From the IMG/VR virus record IMGVR_UViG_3300028895_000202, positions 1 through 64,000 of that record: a stretch of 64,000 nucleotides of DNA. One strand, 5' to 3'. Each line of letters begins with the position of its first letter. Within the stretch, counting starts at the first letter, position 1. The translations under genes and the position numbers were made by a program. The notes under the pieces were generated by a model. The model searched no databases. It was not told the origin of the DNA and worked only from the letters and a program-made list of their open reading frames with translations. The DNA comes from a virus. Shown in pieces: positions 23,461 through 32,360 of the stretch.

Positions 23461-26400
23461 ATGGTATCACTCATCTTCGCTGCCGCAGTTGCTGGTGGTG
23501 CGATTACAAGCACTACAGCAATCATTATCGGTGGTATATTGGCTGCTGTAGCTGATGCAGCCCTAGCCCAGGCCTTCTTTAAGGATCGCACTGAAGATCC
23601 AATCGCCGGGGATACTGAGCGTGGCAAGCAAATCAAGACCAGTGCCTCCGCAGAGGGGCAGGGCCTGACATACGTGCTTGGTCGAGCCCGCGTCCCGATG
23701 CGCCTGATAGCGTCGCAGAACGGATGGAGGCTCCAGTCTGGTGATCCAGATAAGCATAACATCAACTTCGCCGTAGACGTATCCAATGGTCCCGTAAAAA
23801 CGCGAGTAGTAAAGTCATCAACTACTGGGTATGACGAGACCGGGTTCATTGAGGCTGTATACGCGGAAGGGCAGCCGATCTACCTACAGTCGGGAGAAGT
23901 CACGTATTCTGGTCCAGACCTGTACTTCCTATCGTGCCCGAGACAAGTAGAGGCCGGGTCGAATCGTAATGACATTGATTCCTACACAAGCAGTATTTTA
24001 GGGACGAATATACAAAGGTATAAGACTAGATATGATGCTTCCGTGTCTCAAGACGAGTTGGCATATCCATGGCCCACAATACAGCGCCCGATTGTAATTG
24101 TATCACCGCCCTGGGGACCTTCCCTCAGCAGCCTTCTGCCGGTTGGCGAGGAGGTCACATTTTCCGGCGTACCAGTAGCAACATACACACCTAGCTCTGC
24201 GGATCCATCCGGCGTAACTAGCATAACATTCGATCCGAACATAGACGGGCAATTCTTTGGAAGAAGCGTTGACCAGCGCGTGCCGTCCGGTTCATCCGCC
24301 GACTTTTACGACGACGATACGAATTTATCTACGCAAGGGCATGACCAAGACGCGCCGGGGTATCGGCTTACGTACCGCGTCGCATATGTGTCTGATGGTT
24401 TCAATACATCGGTAGTCGGGACGTTGCCATTGACAGTTTTCTCAAGCGTAGCAGACATGACGGGGTGGGAAGTTGCTTCGCTAGAACTATACCCTCACCG
24501 TAACGTGCGTGGTAACCAAGACGACTACGGTGATTGGAAATATGACATTAAAAAGCGCGGCATTAGATGCACTAGGCCAAGCGGTGTCCCGATACTAGCG
24601 ACAGACATTACAAGTAAATCACTGTTTTGTTGCACCGCATCAGACGGCCAAACATCTGTATATCCGGGATTTGGCCGTGACATAGTAATATCCGCTGGTA
24701 ACTCAACACTAGGCTACTACGGTGGCACCACGGGGGACTTTCGTGCAGTAGATGCACTTGTAGTTCCAGGCATTCCATTGAATAGAACAGTAACTGCTAG
24801 TTACTTCGATCCCTACGGTAATATAAAAACGGGTAAGGGTATTCAGCTAAATCAAAATTACGATAACACAGGGTTCCACAATGTTCTAATAAAAGAGTCT
24901 GGTATTAGTTACTATTTACCTGTCTTCACACCACCCCCGTCAACCACTAACCCGGCATATCTCGACTCATCAGACTACGATCTAGATGATGATGGAGTAA
25001 CCCATCATAGCAATGACCTTGCTGAGTTCGTAGCTAGGTTCCCGCAGGGTGTAGTCCCAAGTAACTATGCGGAACACTACCCCCTAGCATTCGGCGTAGT
25101 ACAGCATACGTCGTACCCATCGGGAGCGTCTACCGTCAAAAAGGGTATGGAAGGCACACTATCTACGACGCTCGGGACAAGCGGTACGCAGCCTTTTGCC
25201 GCCATGTATCAGATTTCTGGGTCTGATACTACTCCTACCTCTGATGTACGTAACCCGAGCACGCCCGTAGGAGCAGTTCTAGCTGAGCTATTTGGGCAGC
25301 CGTCTGCGTCTGGGTCTACTAATCCGAACATCTCATCCTGGGTGCCAAACCGCGTTGGTCGAGCCTGGGTTGTGTTCAAGGATATGGACCTCGTCAACTT
25401 TGGCGACAGGATACCGAACATGGAGGCCGTTGTCGTGGAGCGAGAAGACCTGGATCTGGCAACAGCCATCGGAGCCCTGCTGGAGCGACACGGCATCAAA
25501 CCCTGGCAGTATGACGTGTCAGAGGTTACCGGCGAGCTAGAGGGGCTTGCCGTCGTGGAGCCCGTAGGCTCCATCGAGACTATCCAGGCATTGATGGAAG
25601 TGTATCGCATTGATGCTCGCGAAGTTGACGGCAAACTCCACTTCTCAATGCGAGAAGACGCACCAACTTACGCACTAGAATACGGCGAGCTTGGGGCTAA
25701 CGACTCAAACGAACGTGTAGAGCCCATAAACGTAACCGTTCTACCGACGTCCGCTGCCCCAAAAGTAGTTCAGGTCAAGTTCATGGAAGATGGCGCTGGA
25801 CTCATCATCAACGCCGTCACGGTCACATCTGACGGGTCTGGTACTGTATTCGACAGGACAAAGACAGAGAAGCTACAGTACCCGTTTGCCATGACCCGTC
25901 GGCGCGCAAACCTCGCCGCGCTACAAGAGCTTGTAGACAGACAACTGGAGCTTGAGCAGTACTCACTTAACATACCTCCAACGCGACTTGACATCCGTGA
26001 CAGCGACTGCTTCAGCACCGTGGTAGATGCTGACGACTCTAGCTTCGAGGTGGTGGGTAGGATTACAGAGATTGAACGTGGTGCTAACTTCTACCCCGTA
26101 GCCAGGGCGACGAAGGTTAACCCGAGTGCTAAGGCCCTACCGATCGATCTAATACCGGAGGAAGGGGCGTCGGGTACATTCGGTGGTCAGGGTGATTCTG
26201 GCGGCGGGCAGCCACCAACAGATCAGGCCTATACCCCACACCCAGTGTTAGCTTCGTGGATTAACGTTGGTTACGTAAGCGGTAGCACTAACTCCACGGA
26301 AATTCATGACACGAATGTGCCGCAGGCCACCGTGGCGTGGCTAAACCCAGGTGGAATAAGCCCCAACCAACAACTGCTTGAGACAGACGACGACCAAGAA

Positions 26401-27510
26401 CGAGCTATAGTAGCCTCATCAGTAATTGAGAATTCCATACTGGGACTAGATCTTAGCTACGAGATAGTGGCAGCTAACCTCTACGGAAGTGCTAGTGCAG
26501 ACCTAGCACAAAAACTAGGACTTGACCCGACCGACTACGCCGCAGTGTCTGCGCCGACAAACTACCTTAGCAGGCATGAGAGCATCACAATCGAGGATCC
26601 GACCGGCTCGTTCCGCGATTTGTATGATGGCCCGGCGTATGATAACAGTGCCCCATCTGCCGCCGAAGCCTCCCTTCATCAAAGGTATCTGGTCATAGGT
26701 ACGGAAATCATAAGCTGGTCAAAGTGGGAGATATCTGGCAGTCAAGTAACTCTGAGCGGACTGCAGCGCGGTATCGGCAACACGAACGCGCCAACTACGC
26801 TGGTGTATACGTCGGACGGAGACATAATCGACTATACGACAGAGCCACTATTCATCAATCCGCTAAGCACGATACCACGTGCCTATATCGATGCTGGACA
26901 AAGGGTTATGTTTACCGTCCCGCAAAGCGTACCGTCGGAAGAACTCCGGTTTGAGTCAGCTACTGGCGGTCAAGGTGGACTTGTCGATTTCCCATACTAC
27001 AATGAGGGTGTAGCGATAACAGTCGGTGGTGATACGTTACCTACCCGAATCTATTACGACTCCACCTTCACGCGGAGACCGCCTGTACTGGTCAGGCCAG
27101 CCAAATACTTCCAATACGGGGCGGAATATGGCTGCTCTGCCACTATCGCCCTGACACTGAGGTCTTCAGGCGGAGGACTGGAGATAGGTTGTTGGCCCCC
27201 ATCCTTCGTGCTGAACCAGTTGGATAGTTTCCCAGGTGTCACCGGAGTACTGCGCGACTCTGCAAATGCTCCTATAGCCATTTTCCGGATAACCGGCACG
27301 TACGCCAACCCAACAGTAAGCATCACTTCTGGGTCTGAAACTGGCCTTCAAGTAGAGGCCCGTGGTGTCGGTGAGTCATCTACAGATGGCACGATTGCCA
27401 TAAAACACGTCATTTCGATTATAGTAAAGGGAGTCAGCCAGGAATTCAGCCTCATGCTACGCGAGACAGAGCAGAACTATGGGGCATCCTGCGGCCTAAT
27501 CGTAACCTGA
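23461..27510 (+). CDS. Tail tip / host-specificity protein (GTA gp15-like, Phage-tail_3)
   Basis: 1349 residues. The N-terminus has a hydrophobic segment (VSLIFAAAVAGGAITSTTAI, continuing to about residue 45), then a GQGLTYVLGRARVPMRL block common to tip proteins that begin with a YGR-V motif. The middle (about 640-910) carries the conserved part: DLATAIGALLERHG, SIETIQALMEVYRIDAREVDG and PVARATKVNP. The C-terminal third is beta-rich and probably contacts receptors. Part of the gene (about 24.0-25.2 kb) is richer in A/T and in AUA and AGA codons than the neighbours, as in recently exchanged host-range segments. It starts 1 base after the peptidase stop codon. Confidence 0.78.
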   Translation: MVSLIFAAAVAGGAITSTTAIIIGGILAAVADAALAQAFFKDRTEDPIAGDTERGKQIKTSASAEGQGLTYVLGRARVPMRLIASQNGWRLQSGDPDKHNINFAVDVSNGPVKTRVVKSSTTGYDETGFIEAVYAEGQPIYLQSGEVTYSGPDLYFLSCPRQVEAGSNRNDIDSYTSSILGTNIQRYKTRYDASVSQDELAYPWPTIQRPIVIVSPPWGPSLSSLLPVGEEVTFSGVPVATYTPSSADPSGVTSITFDPNIDGQFFGRSVDQRVPSGSSADFYDDDTNLSTQGHDQDAPGYRLTYRVAYVSDGFNTSVVGTLPLTVFSSVADMTGWEVASLELYPHRNVRGNQDDYGDWKYDIKKRGIRCTRPSGVPILATDITSKSLFCCTASDGQTSVYPGFGRDIVISAGNSTLGYYGGTTGDFRAVDALVVPGIPLNRTVTASYFDPYGNIKTGKGIQLNQNYDNTGFHNVLIKESGISYYLPVFTPPPSTTNPAYLDSSDYDLDDDGVTHHSNDLAEFVARFPQGVVPSNYAEHYPLAFGVVQHTSYPSGASTVKKGMEGTLSTTLGTSGTQPFAAMYQISGSDTTPTSDVRNPSTPVGAVLAELFGQPSASGSTNPNISSWVPNRVGRAWVVFKDMDLVNFGDRIPNMEAVVVEREDLDLATAIGALLERHGIKPWQYDVSEVTGELEGLAVVEPVGSIETIQALMEVYRIDAREVDGKLHFSMREDAPTYALEYGELGANDSNERVEPINVTVLPTSAAPKVVQVKFMEDGAGLIINAVTVTSDGSGTVFDRTKTEKLQYPFAMTRRRANLAALQELVDRQLELEQYSLNIPPTRLDIRDSDCFSTVVDADDSSFEVVGRITEIERGANFYPVARATKVNPSAKALPIDLIPEEGASGTFGGQGDSGGGQPPTDQAYTPHPVLASWINVGYVSGSTNSTEIHDTNVPQATVAWLNPGGISPNQQLLETDDDQERAIVASSVIENSILGLDLSYEIVAANLYGSASADLAQKLGLDPTDYAAVSAPTNYLSRHESITIEDPTGSFRDLYDGPAYDNSAPSAAEASLHQRYLVIGTEIISWSKWEISGSQVTLSGLQRGIGNTNAPTTLVYTSDGDIIDYTTEPLFINPLSTIPRAYIDAGQRVMFTVPQSVPSEELRFESATGGQGGLVDFPYYNEGVAITVGGDTLPTRIYYDSTFTRRPPVLVRPAKYFQYGAEYGCSATIALTLRSSGGGLEIGCWPPSFVLNQLDSFPGVTGVLRDSANAPIAIFRITGTYANPTVSITSGSETGLQVEARGVGESSTDGTIAIKHVISIIVKGVSQEFSLMLRETEQNYGASCGLIVT

Positions 27511-27527
27511 TTCGATAGAGAAGTATC

Positions 27528-30191
27528 ATGTCCAAATTCCTGACTAGGCACACAGAGGGCTCCACCGGGCAAGCACTGATTGCTAACGAGAACTACCTTC
27601 TGATGGAGGTTCTCTCGGGCGCGAACCCCGTGAAGGGGATTGTGCTGAACTACAACATCCCTGGTATATCTACCTCTAATGCCGCAGACAAGGTGCTGAC
27701 CTACGACACGTCAGATGGTGCGACTGCGGTCACGCCTGCGGAAGGCGATGCGTATATCGTAGCTAACTGGGCAACGGAGATCAGGTTTAGGAACGATGCC
27801 CCCGGTTCGCTTATCTCGGGGGCTGCTGGTACTCCACTTGATGCCTCAGGCAACCCGCTCGCCAATGCTGTTGCCGCTAATGGTATAGACTTGGCAACAT
27901 GTCTACCCTCCGACTGGCGTGCAGCTGACAATTACCTGCCGCTCCCCGGCGATCTCATGATCTACACGGGTGCAGAGTGGCTGTGCTTCACTCCACAAGA
28001 CGGGTGGACCGTAACGATGGCGCAGGATGCACGGGAGACCGACATCTGCTACAACCCAGTCCTCAACGTAAAGGCCGACGGTACGCTGGTCGCGGTAGAT
28101 GGCGACGGGGATACGCACTACTCGAATGTAAACGAGATAGGCTCGCCAAGCCGTGGTATGACGCTTACATACAAGACGGCAAAGACGTTCAATGGTGCTA
28201 CCCAGGGCTACGAGGACTGGCTTTTCCTTACGCCAAAGGATCAGGCAGCAACGTCACAACCGACAGTTGTGAACGTAGCAACGACCGCGCACGCCCCGAG
28301 TGCCACGGCCCCAACCACAACTGGAACCATCAGCGGGCGCTGGACCAGGGATGCAGTTGTCACCGTCAACGCTGGGAACACTCCGGCTGACGGTGCTAAC
28401 TACGCCATTAGTGCCATGACAGCTGACGGTGACGGCGTTAGCTGGAACATAACCGTGGACTCTGGGGCTACTGTAGGTGTCGGTGACATAATATCTTATG
28501 CTAGGTCGGATGCGACTGCGTATCTCACAGGTACTCTCGGTTGGACCTTGACTGTTCTAACCGCAAGCAATACCAGTGGTGATAACTGGAACATCACCGT
28601 GATGCCATCTCGTGCAAACTTCAATTCATATGACGGTTCCCCAATTAGTCAGGCAAGCCTGAGTGCCCTTGGGTGGGATGAGACAGCCACACCACGTAGG
28701 GGTGGATCGCTGAAGTTCTCCAATAACGACCTCGGACTGTGTGATACGGGTACGTTCTGGTACATGGTGCCTAACACAAGCGACGGAGACGTGTACCAGT
28801 GTAAGAACTTCTACGCCAAGCAGCGTACCTGGAAGAGCATCACCAGCGCATCCGGTGGCAGCGGGGCCGTTGACAATGCCATCAAAACGGTCACAGCCGA
28901 CGCAGGTAGCACGTTCAATGCCGTTGGTGAGGATACTTTCAACATACGTGGAAGCGGTGCATCAGGCATAACCACTAGCATAACTAGCGATAACCTTACT
29001 ATCTCACAATCAGCTGCGTCTGCCAGTTCTTCCGGGTATATGTCAGTCGCAGAGTACCGGCTAAACAAGGCTGTACAGTACTGGCTGGACGATCCTGTAC
29101 TGAAGGGCTTTGGGACAACAGACCCGCCCTCTTCGCCATCAGAGGGTGACAAGTACCTTGTCGGATCGCCACCTACGGGAGTCTGGGCGTCCGGAGGATA
29201 CGCGCTAAAAGTAGTCGTGTATGTCGGCTCAACCTGGGTCATCGTAGCAGACGTTACCCACGGGCTAACCGTATGTCTTGGAAATGAGACCGTTCCAGAG
29301 GGCCTTTTTAGTACGTATCCGGCTGAGTTCGCTGGCAAGACACTTGTGTACGACTCCGTCGCGCAGGCGTTCTACCCGACTACACCCGTTACGACAGCTA
29401 CGCCACACTTCACGGGTAAGTACCAGTATGTGGGGTCAACTGCGGCACCGGTATACGCGAAGTGCTTCGAGGAGGGGACACTTGAGACGACCACCGGCAC
29501 CAAATTCGCGATTCGTGATAGCGATACAGTAACCACCGACGGGAACCTAAAAGTTGTCACGGCAGCGCCCGGTACGTATGGTTACGACATCCTAGGCGTC
29601 AGACACGCGATATGGGACACAACTACTGAGGAATTCTTCCTGATATTTGACAACCAGTCGCTTCGTAACACCTTCTTTAACCCGGGTAATGATCAAAGCG
29701 GCACACTTGACATAGCTTTCGACATCTCGCTAACTGTCCTAAACACATCGGCTTTATCCGAAACCGACACCCTACCCCTTGATACGAATGCGCTAGAACT
29801 AACCGCTGCACTTATATCCTTCAAGGGACTTAGTGCCTACGCTCCAGGAGGTTCTGAGGTAGGCCTGTATTGGGCCTCAGGGACGCTCACACCTACGACG
29901 GCATCATACCTTGACGCTATTTCTACACTGCAGCTTAGAGTAAACGTGATCAACCCACCAGATCACTACATACCTCATGGGCTCTCAATTAGCTCAAGTT
30001 ACCCGCGCAGCATCGACGCAACCTTTGCTCGTGGCACAATTCACTTCGCTTTGGGCGGCGTGCTTAAACTTGGTGGAAGCGAATTCGTTACGGCAGCGTT
30101 CGTGACTAACACGAATATCGTTTTGTCGTACCCAGAAATCAGCACTCCATCTTCAAAGGTATTTGCCCGTCTGGAGTACACCCCACAGTAA
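27528..30191 (+). CDS. Tail fibre-like protein with DUF2793-like segment
   Basis: 887 residues, rich in T, S, G, A and D, with long beta stretches. Residues about 520-580 contain DPPSSPSEGDKYLVGSPPTG followed by W and VVVYVGSTWVIVADVTHG, a DUF2793-type segment frequent in tail fibres. The N-terminus (MSKFLTRHTEGSTGQALIAN) has no recognised domain. Its C-terminal half differs in composition and may bind the receptor. Position after the tip protein and before the late terminator fits a fibre. No chaperone domain or enzymatic motif is seen. Confidence 0.6.
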   Translation: MSKFLTRHTEGSTGQALIANENYLLMEVLSGANPVKGIVLNYNIPGISTSNAADKVLTYDTSDGATAVTPAEGDAYIVANWATEIRFRNDAPGSLISGAAGTPLDASGNPLANAVAANGIDLATCLPSDWRAADNYLPLPGDLMIYTGAEWLCFTPQDGWTVTMAQDARETDICYNPVLNVKADGTLVAVDGDGDTHYSNVNEIGSPSRGMTLTYKTAKTFNGATQGYEDWLFLTPKDQAATSQPTVVNVATTAHAPSATAPTTTGTISGRWTRDAVVTVNAGNTPADGANYAISAMTADGDGVSWNITVDSGATVGVGDIISYARSDATAYLTGTLGWTLTVLTASNTSGDNWNITVMPSRANFNSYDGSPISQASLSALGWDETATPRRGGSLKFSNNDLGLCDTGTFWYMVPNTSDGDVYQCKNFYAKQRTWKSITSASGGSGAVDNAIKTVTADAGSTFNAVGEDTFNIRGSGASGITTSITSDNLTISQSAASASSSGYMSVAEYRLNKAVQYWLDDPVLKGFGTTDPPSSPSEGDKYLVGSPPTGVWASGGYALKVVVYVGSTWVIVADVTHGLTVCLGNETVPEGLFSTYPAEFAGKTLVYDSVAQAFYPTTPVTTATPHFTGKYQYVGSTAAPVYAKCFEEGTLETTTGTKFAIRDSDTVTTDGNLKVVTAAPGTYGYDILGVRHAIWDTTTEEFFLIFDNQSLRNTFFNPGNDQSGTLDIAFDISLTVLNTSALSETDTLPLDTNALELTAALISFKGLSAYAPGGSEVGLYWASGTLTPTTASYLDAISTLQLRVNVINPPDHYIPHGLSISSSYPRSIDATFARGTIHFALGGVLKLGGSEFVTAAFVTNTNIVLSYPEISTPSSKVFARLEYTPQ

Positions 30192-30216
30192 ATAGCTAAG
30201 GCAAGGACGGAATAGT

Positions 30217-30966
30217 ATGGCACAAGCAAGACACTTCCTAGTGAACGCCTATAACGCGACATCACAGCCTACCGATCCGGTGAACGGTTATAGCGTTCAC
30301 ATTGCTAGTACTGGAGCTGCAGGGACGTTTGCTGACTACCCTGGGTACATCGCAACATACAACTCCGTATTCGGATGGACTTACGAGTATCCCAAAGTAG
30401 CAGACCGGATGACGCAGATCGCCGGATCTGAACAGACTTTCTTCTTCACCCCGCAAGGCCCCTCCCCAGCATCAACTTGGGTCAGCAAGTCAAACTTGTA
30501 CTCTTACAAGTCCAACACGCAAGATCTTACAACAAGCTATGCAGCTGTAGACGACTGGGAACCGGCGGACCCCTACTCCACGGCCAGCACATTCGGTGCA
30601 TTCACGTGGAGCACAACTGATGGTGTGTTATCGCTATCTCGCACTGTATATGGTTCCCTGGAGCTTATTTGGTGTGTACACGTACAGCAGACAGCATCAG
30701 GCAACCTCAACACATATACTGTAAAGGCACAGAAAGATGCAGGTGGTACGGGTAGCTGGGTAGACATGGACGGTGGCTTTGCTGGAGGATCAACGTACTC
30801 AGACACAAACCTGTTTCACGCCTCTGCAACGATATGCGTGCAGGATGCTGCCGCCCAGGAAGACGATGAGTACAGGCTGGTAGCTCAGGTTGAGAGCGAC
30901 TCGGCTGACAACCTGCTCACCATCACCTCCGCGTCCCTCAGCGCGAAGGAGATCAGCCCATGGTGA
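30217..30966 (+). CDS. Small tail fibre-like protein
   Basis: 249 residues. The N-terminus is related in style to DUF2793-like fibre segments (SQPTDPVNGYSVHIASTG..GTFADYPGYIATYN, then FGWTYEYP). The rest is beta-rich with Ser/Thr/Ala. It has a better ribosome site (AAGGACGG about 11 bases upstream) than most structural genes here. It is the last gene of the late operon; a GC-rich hairpin at 31000-31033 follows. It may be a fibre cap, a second receptor-binding subunit or a fibre-associated protein. Confidence 0.5.
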   Translation: MAQARHFLVNAYNATSQPTDPVNGYSVHIASTGAAGTFADYPGYIATYNSVFGWTYEYPKVADRMTQIAGSEQTFFFTPQGPSPASTWVSKSNLYSYKSNTQDLTTSYAAVDDWEPADPYSTASTFGAFTWSTTDGVLSLSRTVYGSLELIWCVHVQQTASGNLNTYTVKAQKDAGGTGSWVDMDGGFAGGSTYSDTNLFHASATICVQDAAAQEDDEYRLVAQVESDSADNLLTITSASLSAKEISPW

Positions 30967-30999
30967 CGCACAGGTAGAGATATAAGACCAGAGCCCCGA

Positions 31000-31033
31000 G
31001 ACACCGCCCTGTTCCAACACCCGGGGCGGTGTC
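31000..31033 (+). terminator. Terminator of the tail operon
   Basis: 31000-31009 (GACACCGCCC) pairs perfectly with 31024-31033 (GGGCGGTGTC) around 14 bases, followed by ATTCTGT. It lies 34 bases after the last late gene and marks the start of the long non-coding region. Confidence 0.65.
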
Positions 31034-31039
31034 ATTCTG

Positions 31040-31142
31040 TATACTCACGAGTATATTGCGGGAGTCACGCCTACGTAGACCGGGTTACAGCTTTATACTC
31101 ACGAGTATATTGCGGGAGTCACGCATACTTAGACCGGGTTAC
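31040..31142 (+). repeat. Two 49-bp direct repeats with palindromic TATACTC sites
   Basis: 31040-31088 and 31094-31142 match at 47 of 49 positions, 54 bp apart start to start. Each begins with the perfect palindrome TATACTCACGAGTATA (7-bp arms, 2-bp centre), which reads TATACT, a -10-like hexamer, on both strands, then TTGCGGGAGTCACGC and AGACCGGGTTAC. It could be a pair of operators, divergent promoters or initiator-protein sites. Confidence 0.7.
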
Positions 31143-31274
31143 GGGGCAGGCTGTAAGCCAGCTACGGGCAGGCTGTAGGCTAGCTACGGGCAGGCTGTAG
31201 GCCGAGATACGGGCAGGCTGTGGGCTAGCTACTGGCAGGCTGTAGCCTAGCTACGGGCAGGCTGTAGGCCGAGA
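31140..31274 (+). repeat. Six tandem 22-23-bp units (iteron-like)
   Basis: Six adjoining units of the form TAC[G/T]GGCAGGCTGTAGGC followed by TAGC or CGAGA, lengths 23, 22, 23, 22, 22 and 23. Unit ends alternate between TAGC and GAGA. Length and head-to-tail arrangement are those of replication iterons. They are not CRISPR-like, as there are no spacers. Confidence 0.7.
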
Positions 31275-31374
31275 TACTGGGGCAGAACAGCAAGTCAAGA
31301 TAGAACCCGCCCGATTCTACAGCAGACATAAGTCGTGTACAGCTAGTACGTTACAACCTCGATGTTTTGGCCCT

Positions 31375-31411
31375 CTGGCTGGAGAGCGCGCGCAGCGCGC
31401 TCTTCTGCCAG
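31375..31411 (+). other. 37-base GC-rich hairpin
   Basis: 31375-31379 (CTGGC) pairs with 31407-31411 (GCCAG), and inside it 31383-31391 (AGAGCGCGC) pairs with 31395-31403 around GCA, with a symmetric 3x3 internal loop (TGG/TCT). It is directly followed by the 59-base hairpin. Confidence 0.6.
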
Positions 31412-31412
31412 C

Positions 31413-31471
31413 GAGACAAGGCCTCGGGTTGGCCGGGGCCTTCGGCCCCGGCCCATCCGGGGTCTTGTCTC
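31413..31471 (+). other. 59-base long hairpin
   Basis: 31413-31427 pairs with 31457-31471 (15 bp, two G-T wobbles). After a 3x3 internal loop (GTT/CAT), 31431-31440 (GGCCGGGGCC) pairs with 31444-31453 around TTC. Two co-axial GC-rich hairpins in a row with equal internal loops suggest a folded RNA or a protein-bound cruciform rather than a simple terminator; no T-run follows. Confidence 0.6.
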
Positions 31472-31588
31472 CGTGGCCTCACCCCATCAATGTTGCACGC
31501 AGGCTGTAATATAGTTCATGTAAGTGCTTACTGTAGAAGTACTTACAGCAACTACACCTCAACCGGCCCTTCAGCCCTGTATTCCTAG

Positions 31589-31645
31589 GACTCAATTGAC
31601 TCAATTGGTTCAATTGAGTCAAAGGATTCAATTGACTCCTTTGAG
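31589..31645 (+). repeat. 9-bp tandem array with CAATTG cores
   Basis: From 31592, six 9-bp units: TCAATTGAC, TCAATTGGT, TCAATTGAG, TCAAAGGAT, TCAATTGAC, TCCTTTGAG. CAATTG occurs at 31593, 31602, 31611 and 31629. The array also folds: 31589-31599 pairs with 31610-31620 (11 bp), and 31620-31626 (CAAAGGA) pairs with 31637-31643. A stop codon (TAG) precedes it in the TCA frame, so it is not coding. Confidence 0.65.
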
Positions 31646-31671
31646 CCTAAAGACCAATGACATACTCCTGT

Positions 31672-31816
31672 CACCAAGGGTGTCCTCTACGCTGCGTTTC
31701 GGGGAGGCTGACGCCTCCCCTCACTTACGTAGAGGCCACCCCCTTGGTGTTAGCTCGTACACTTCCTCGTCGGCGGCTTCGCCGCCTCCTCGTCGTGTAC
31801 TTCACTAACACCAAGG
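31672..31816 (+). promoter_or_regulatory. Nested hairpins with a switchable arm
   Basis: Fold A: 31672-31680 (CACCAAGGG) pairs with 31741-31749, enclosing 31684-31691/31728-31735 (CCTCTACG/CGTAGAGG) and 31701-31708/31713-31720 (GGGGAGGC/GCCTCCCC). Fold B: 31742-31753 (CCTTGGTGTTAG) pairs perfectly with 31805-31816, enclosing 31757-31762/31795-31800 (GTACAC/GTGTAC) and 31772-31777/31781-31786 (GGCGGC/GCCGCC). Bases 31742-31749 are shared, so the outer stems exclude each other. Confidence 0.6.
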
Positions 31817-31981
31817 ATAACGTGGAAGGCCTGCCCGGAACTAGCTTGACCCGCAGACGTCCTCACGTACAGCCTGTTACATGGAGTGTGGGTACGGAGG
31901 CCCCCAGAACAGGCCAGGGAGAACACTTTCACCATTACCAGGGCTCAGGCGGGACCTGCACTACCGTGTTCACATGGAGTG

Positions 31982-32028
31982 CGAGAGGCTTGACCCTCTC
32001 GGCTCACTACCGGGGCCGAGGTAGTGAG
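31982..32028 (+). other. Paired hairpins with possible pseudoknot
   Basis: 31982-31988 (CGAGAGG) pairs with 31995-32001, and 32003-32011 (CTCACTACC) pairs with 32020-32028 around GGGGCCGA. The 3' arm of the first (CTCGGC at 31998-32003) is complementary to GCCGAG (32015-32020) in the loop of the second, allowing a pseudoknot or an alternative fold. Confidence 0.45.
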
Positions 32029-32360
32029 ACTGGTTTACTCCCGTTGATTTCAGCCGTAGGGAGTGCCTGATGCGAACCTTACTCGACTGAGACACGCTGT
32101 GCAACGCCGAGGCCACGCGCTTTACCTGCTCCCAGCTTCCAACCCTAGCGAGGTCGGCAGCGCAGCTGCTGGACAGGCGATTCCAGATTGTGAAGAGGTC
32201 TCGATCCAGGGGTTCGCTCTTTCCCGGACACGATGAGACCGCTCCTACTATACAGTCTAGTCGGCTAGCTGGTACGCTACAACCCCCAAGAGTTTCTTTG
32301 TGCTCGTAACTCACCGTGATCCCGTGACTTACGACGGCTGGTATACGGAAAACCGGAAAG

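Noticed and set aside
31140-31274. CRISPR array
   Set aside because: Units are contiguous, 22-23 bp, with no unique spacers and no cas genes nearby.
31592-31645. SIDSIG..-type serine repeat peptide from the 9-bp array
   Set aside because: A stop codon precedes the array in that frame and no start exists, so the periodicity is on the DNA level.
31657-32070. 137-codon open frame in the repeat-rich region
   Set aside because: It runs through both arms of several hairpins, has no ribosome site and gives a Thr/Arg/Gly-rich product with no similarity to a protein family. The structure explains the sequence better.
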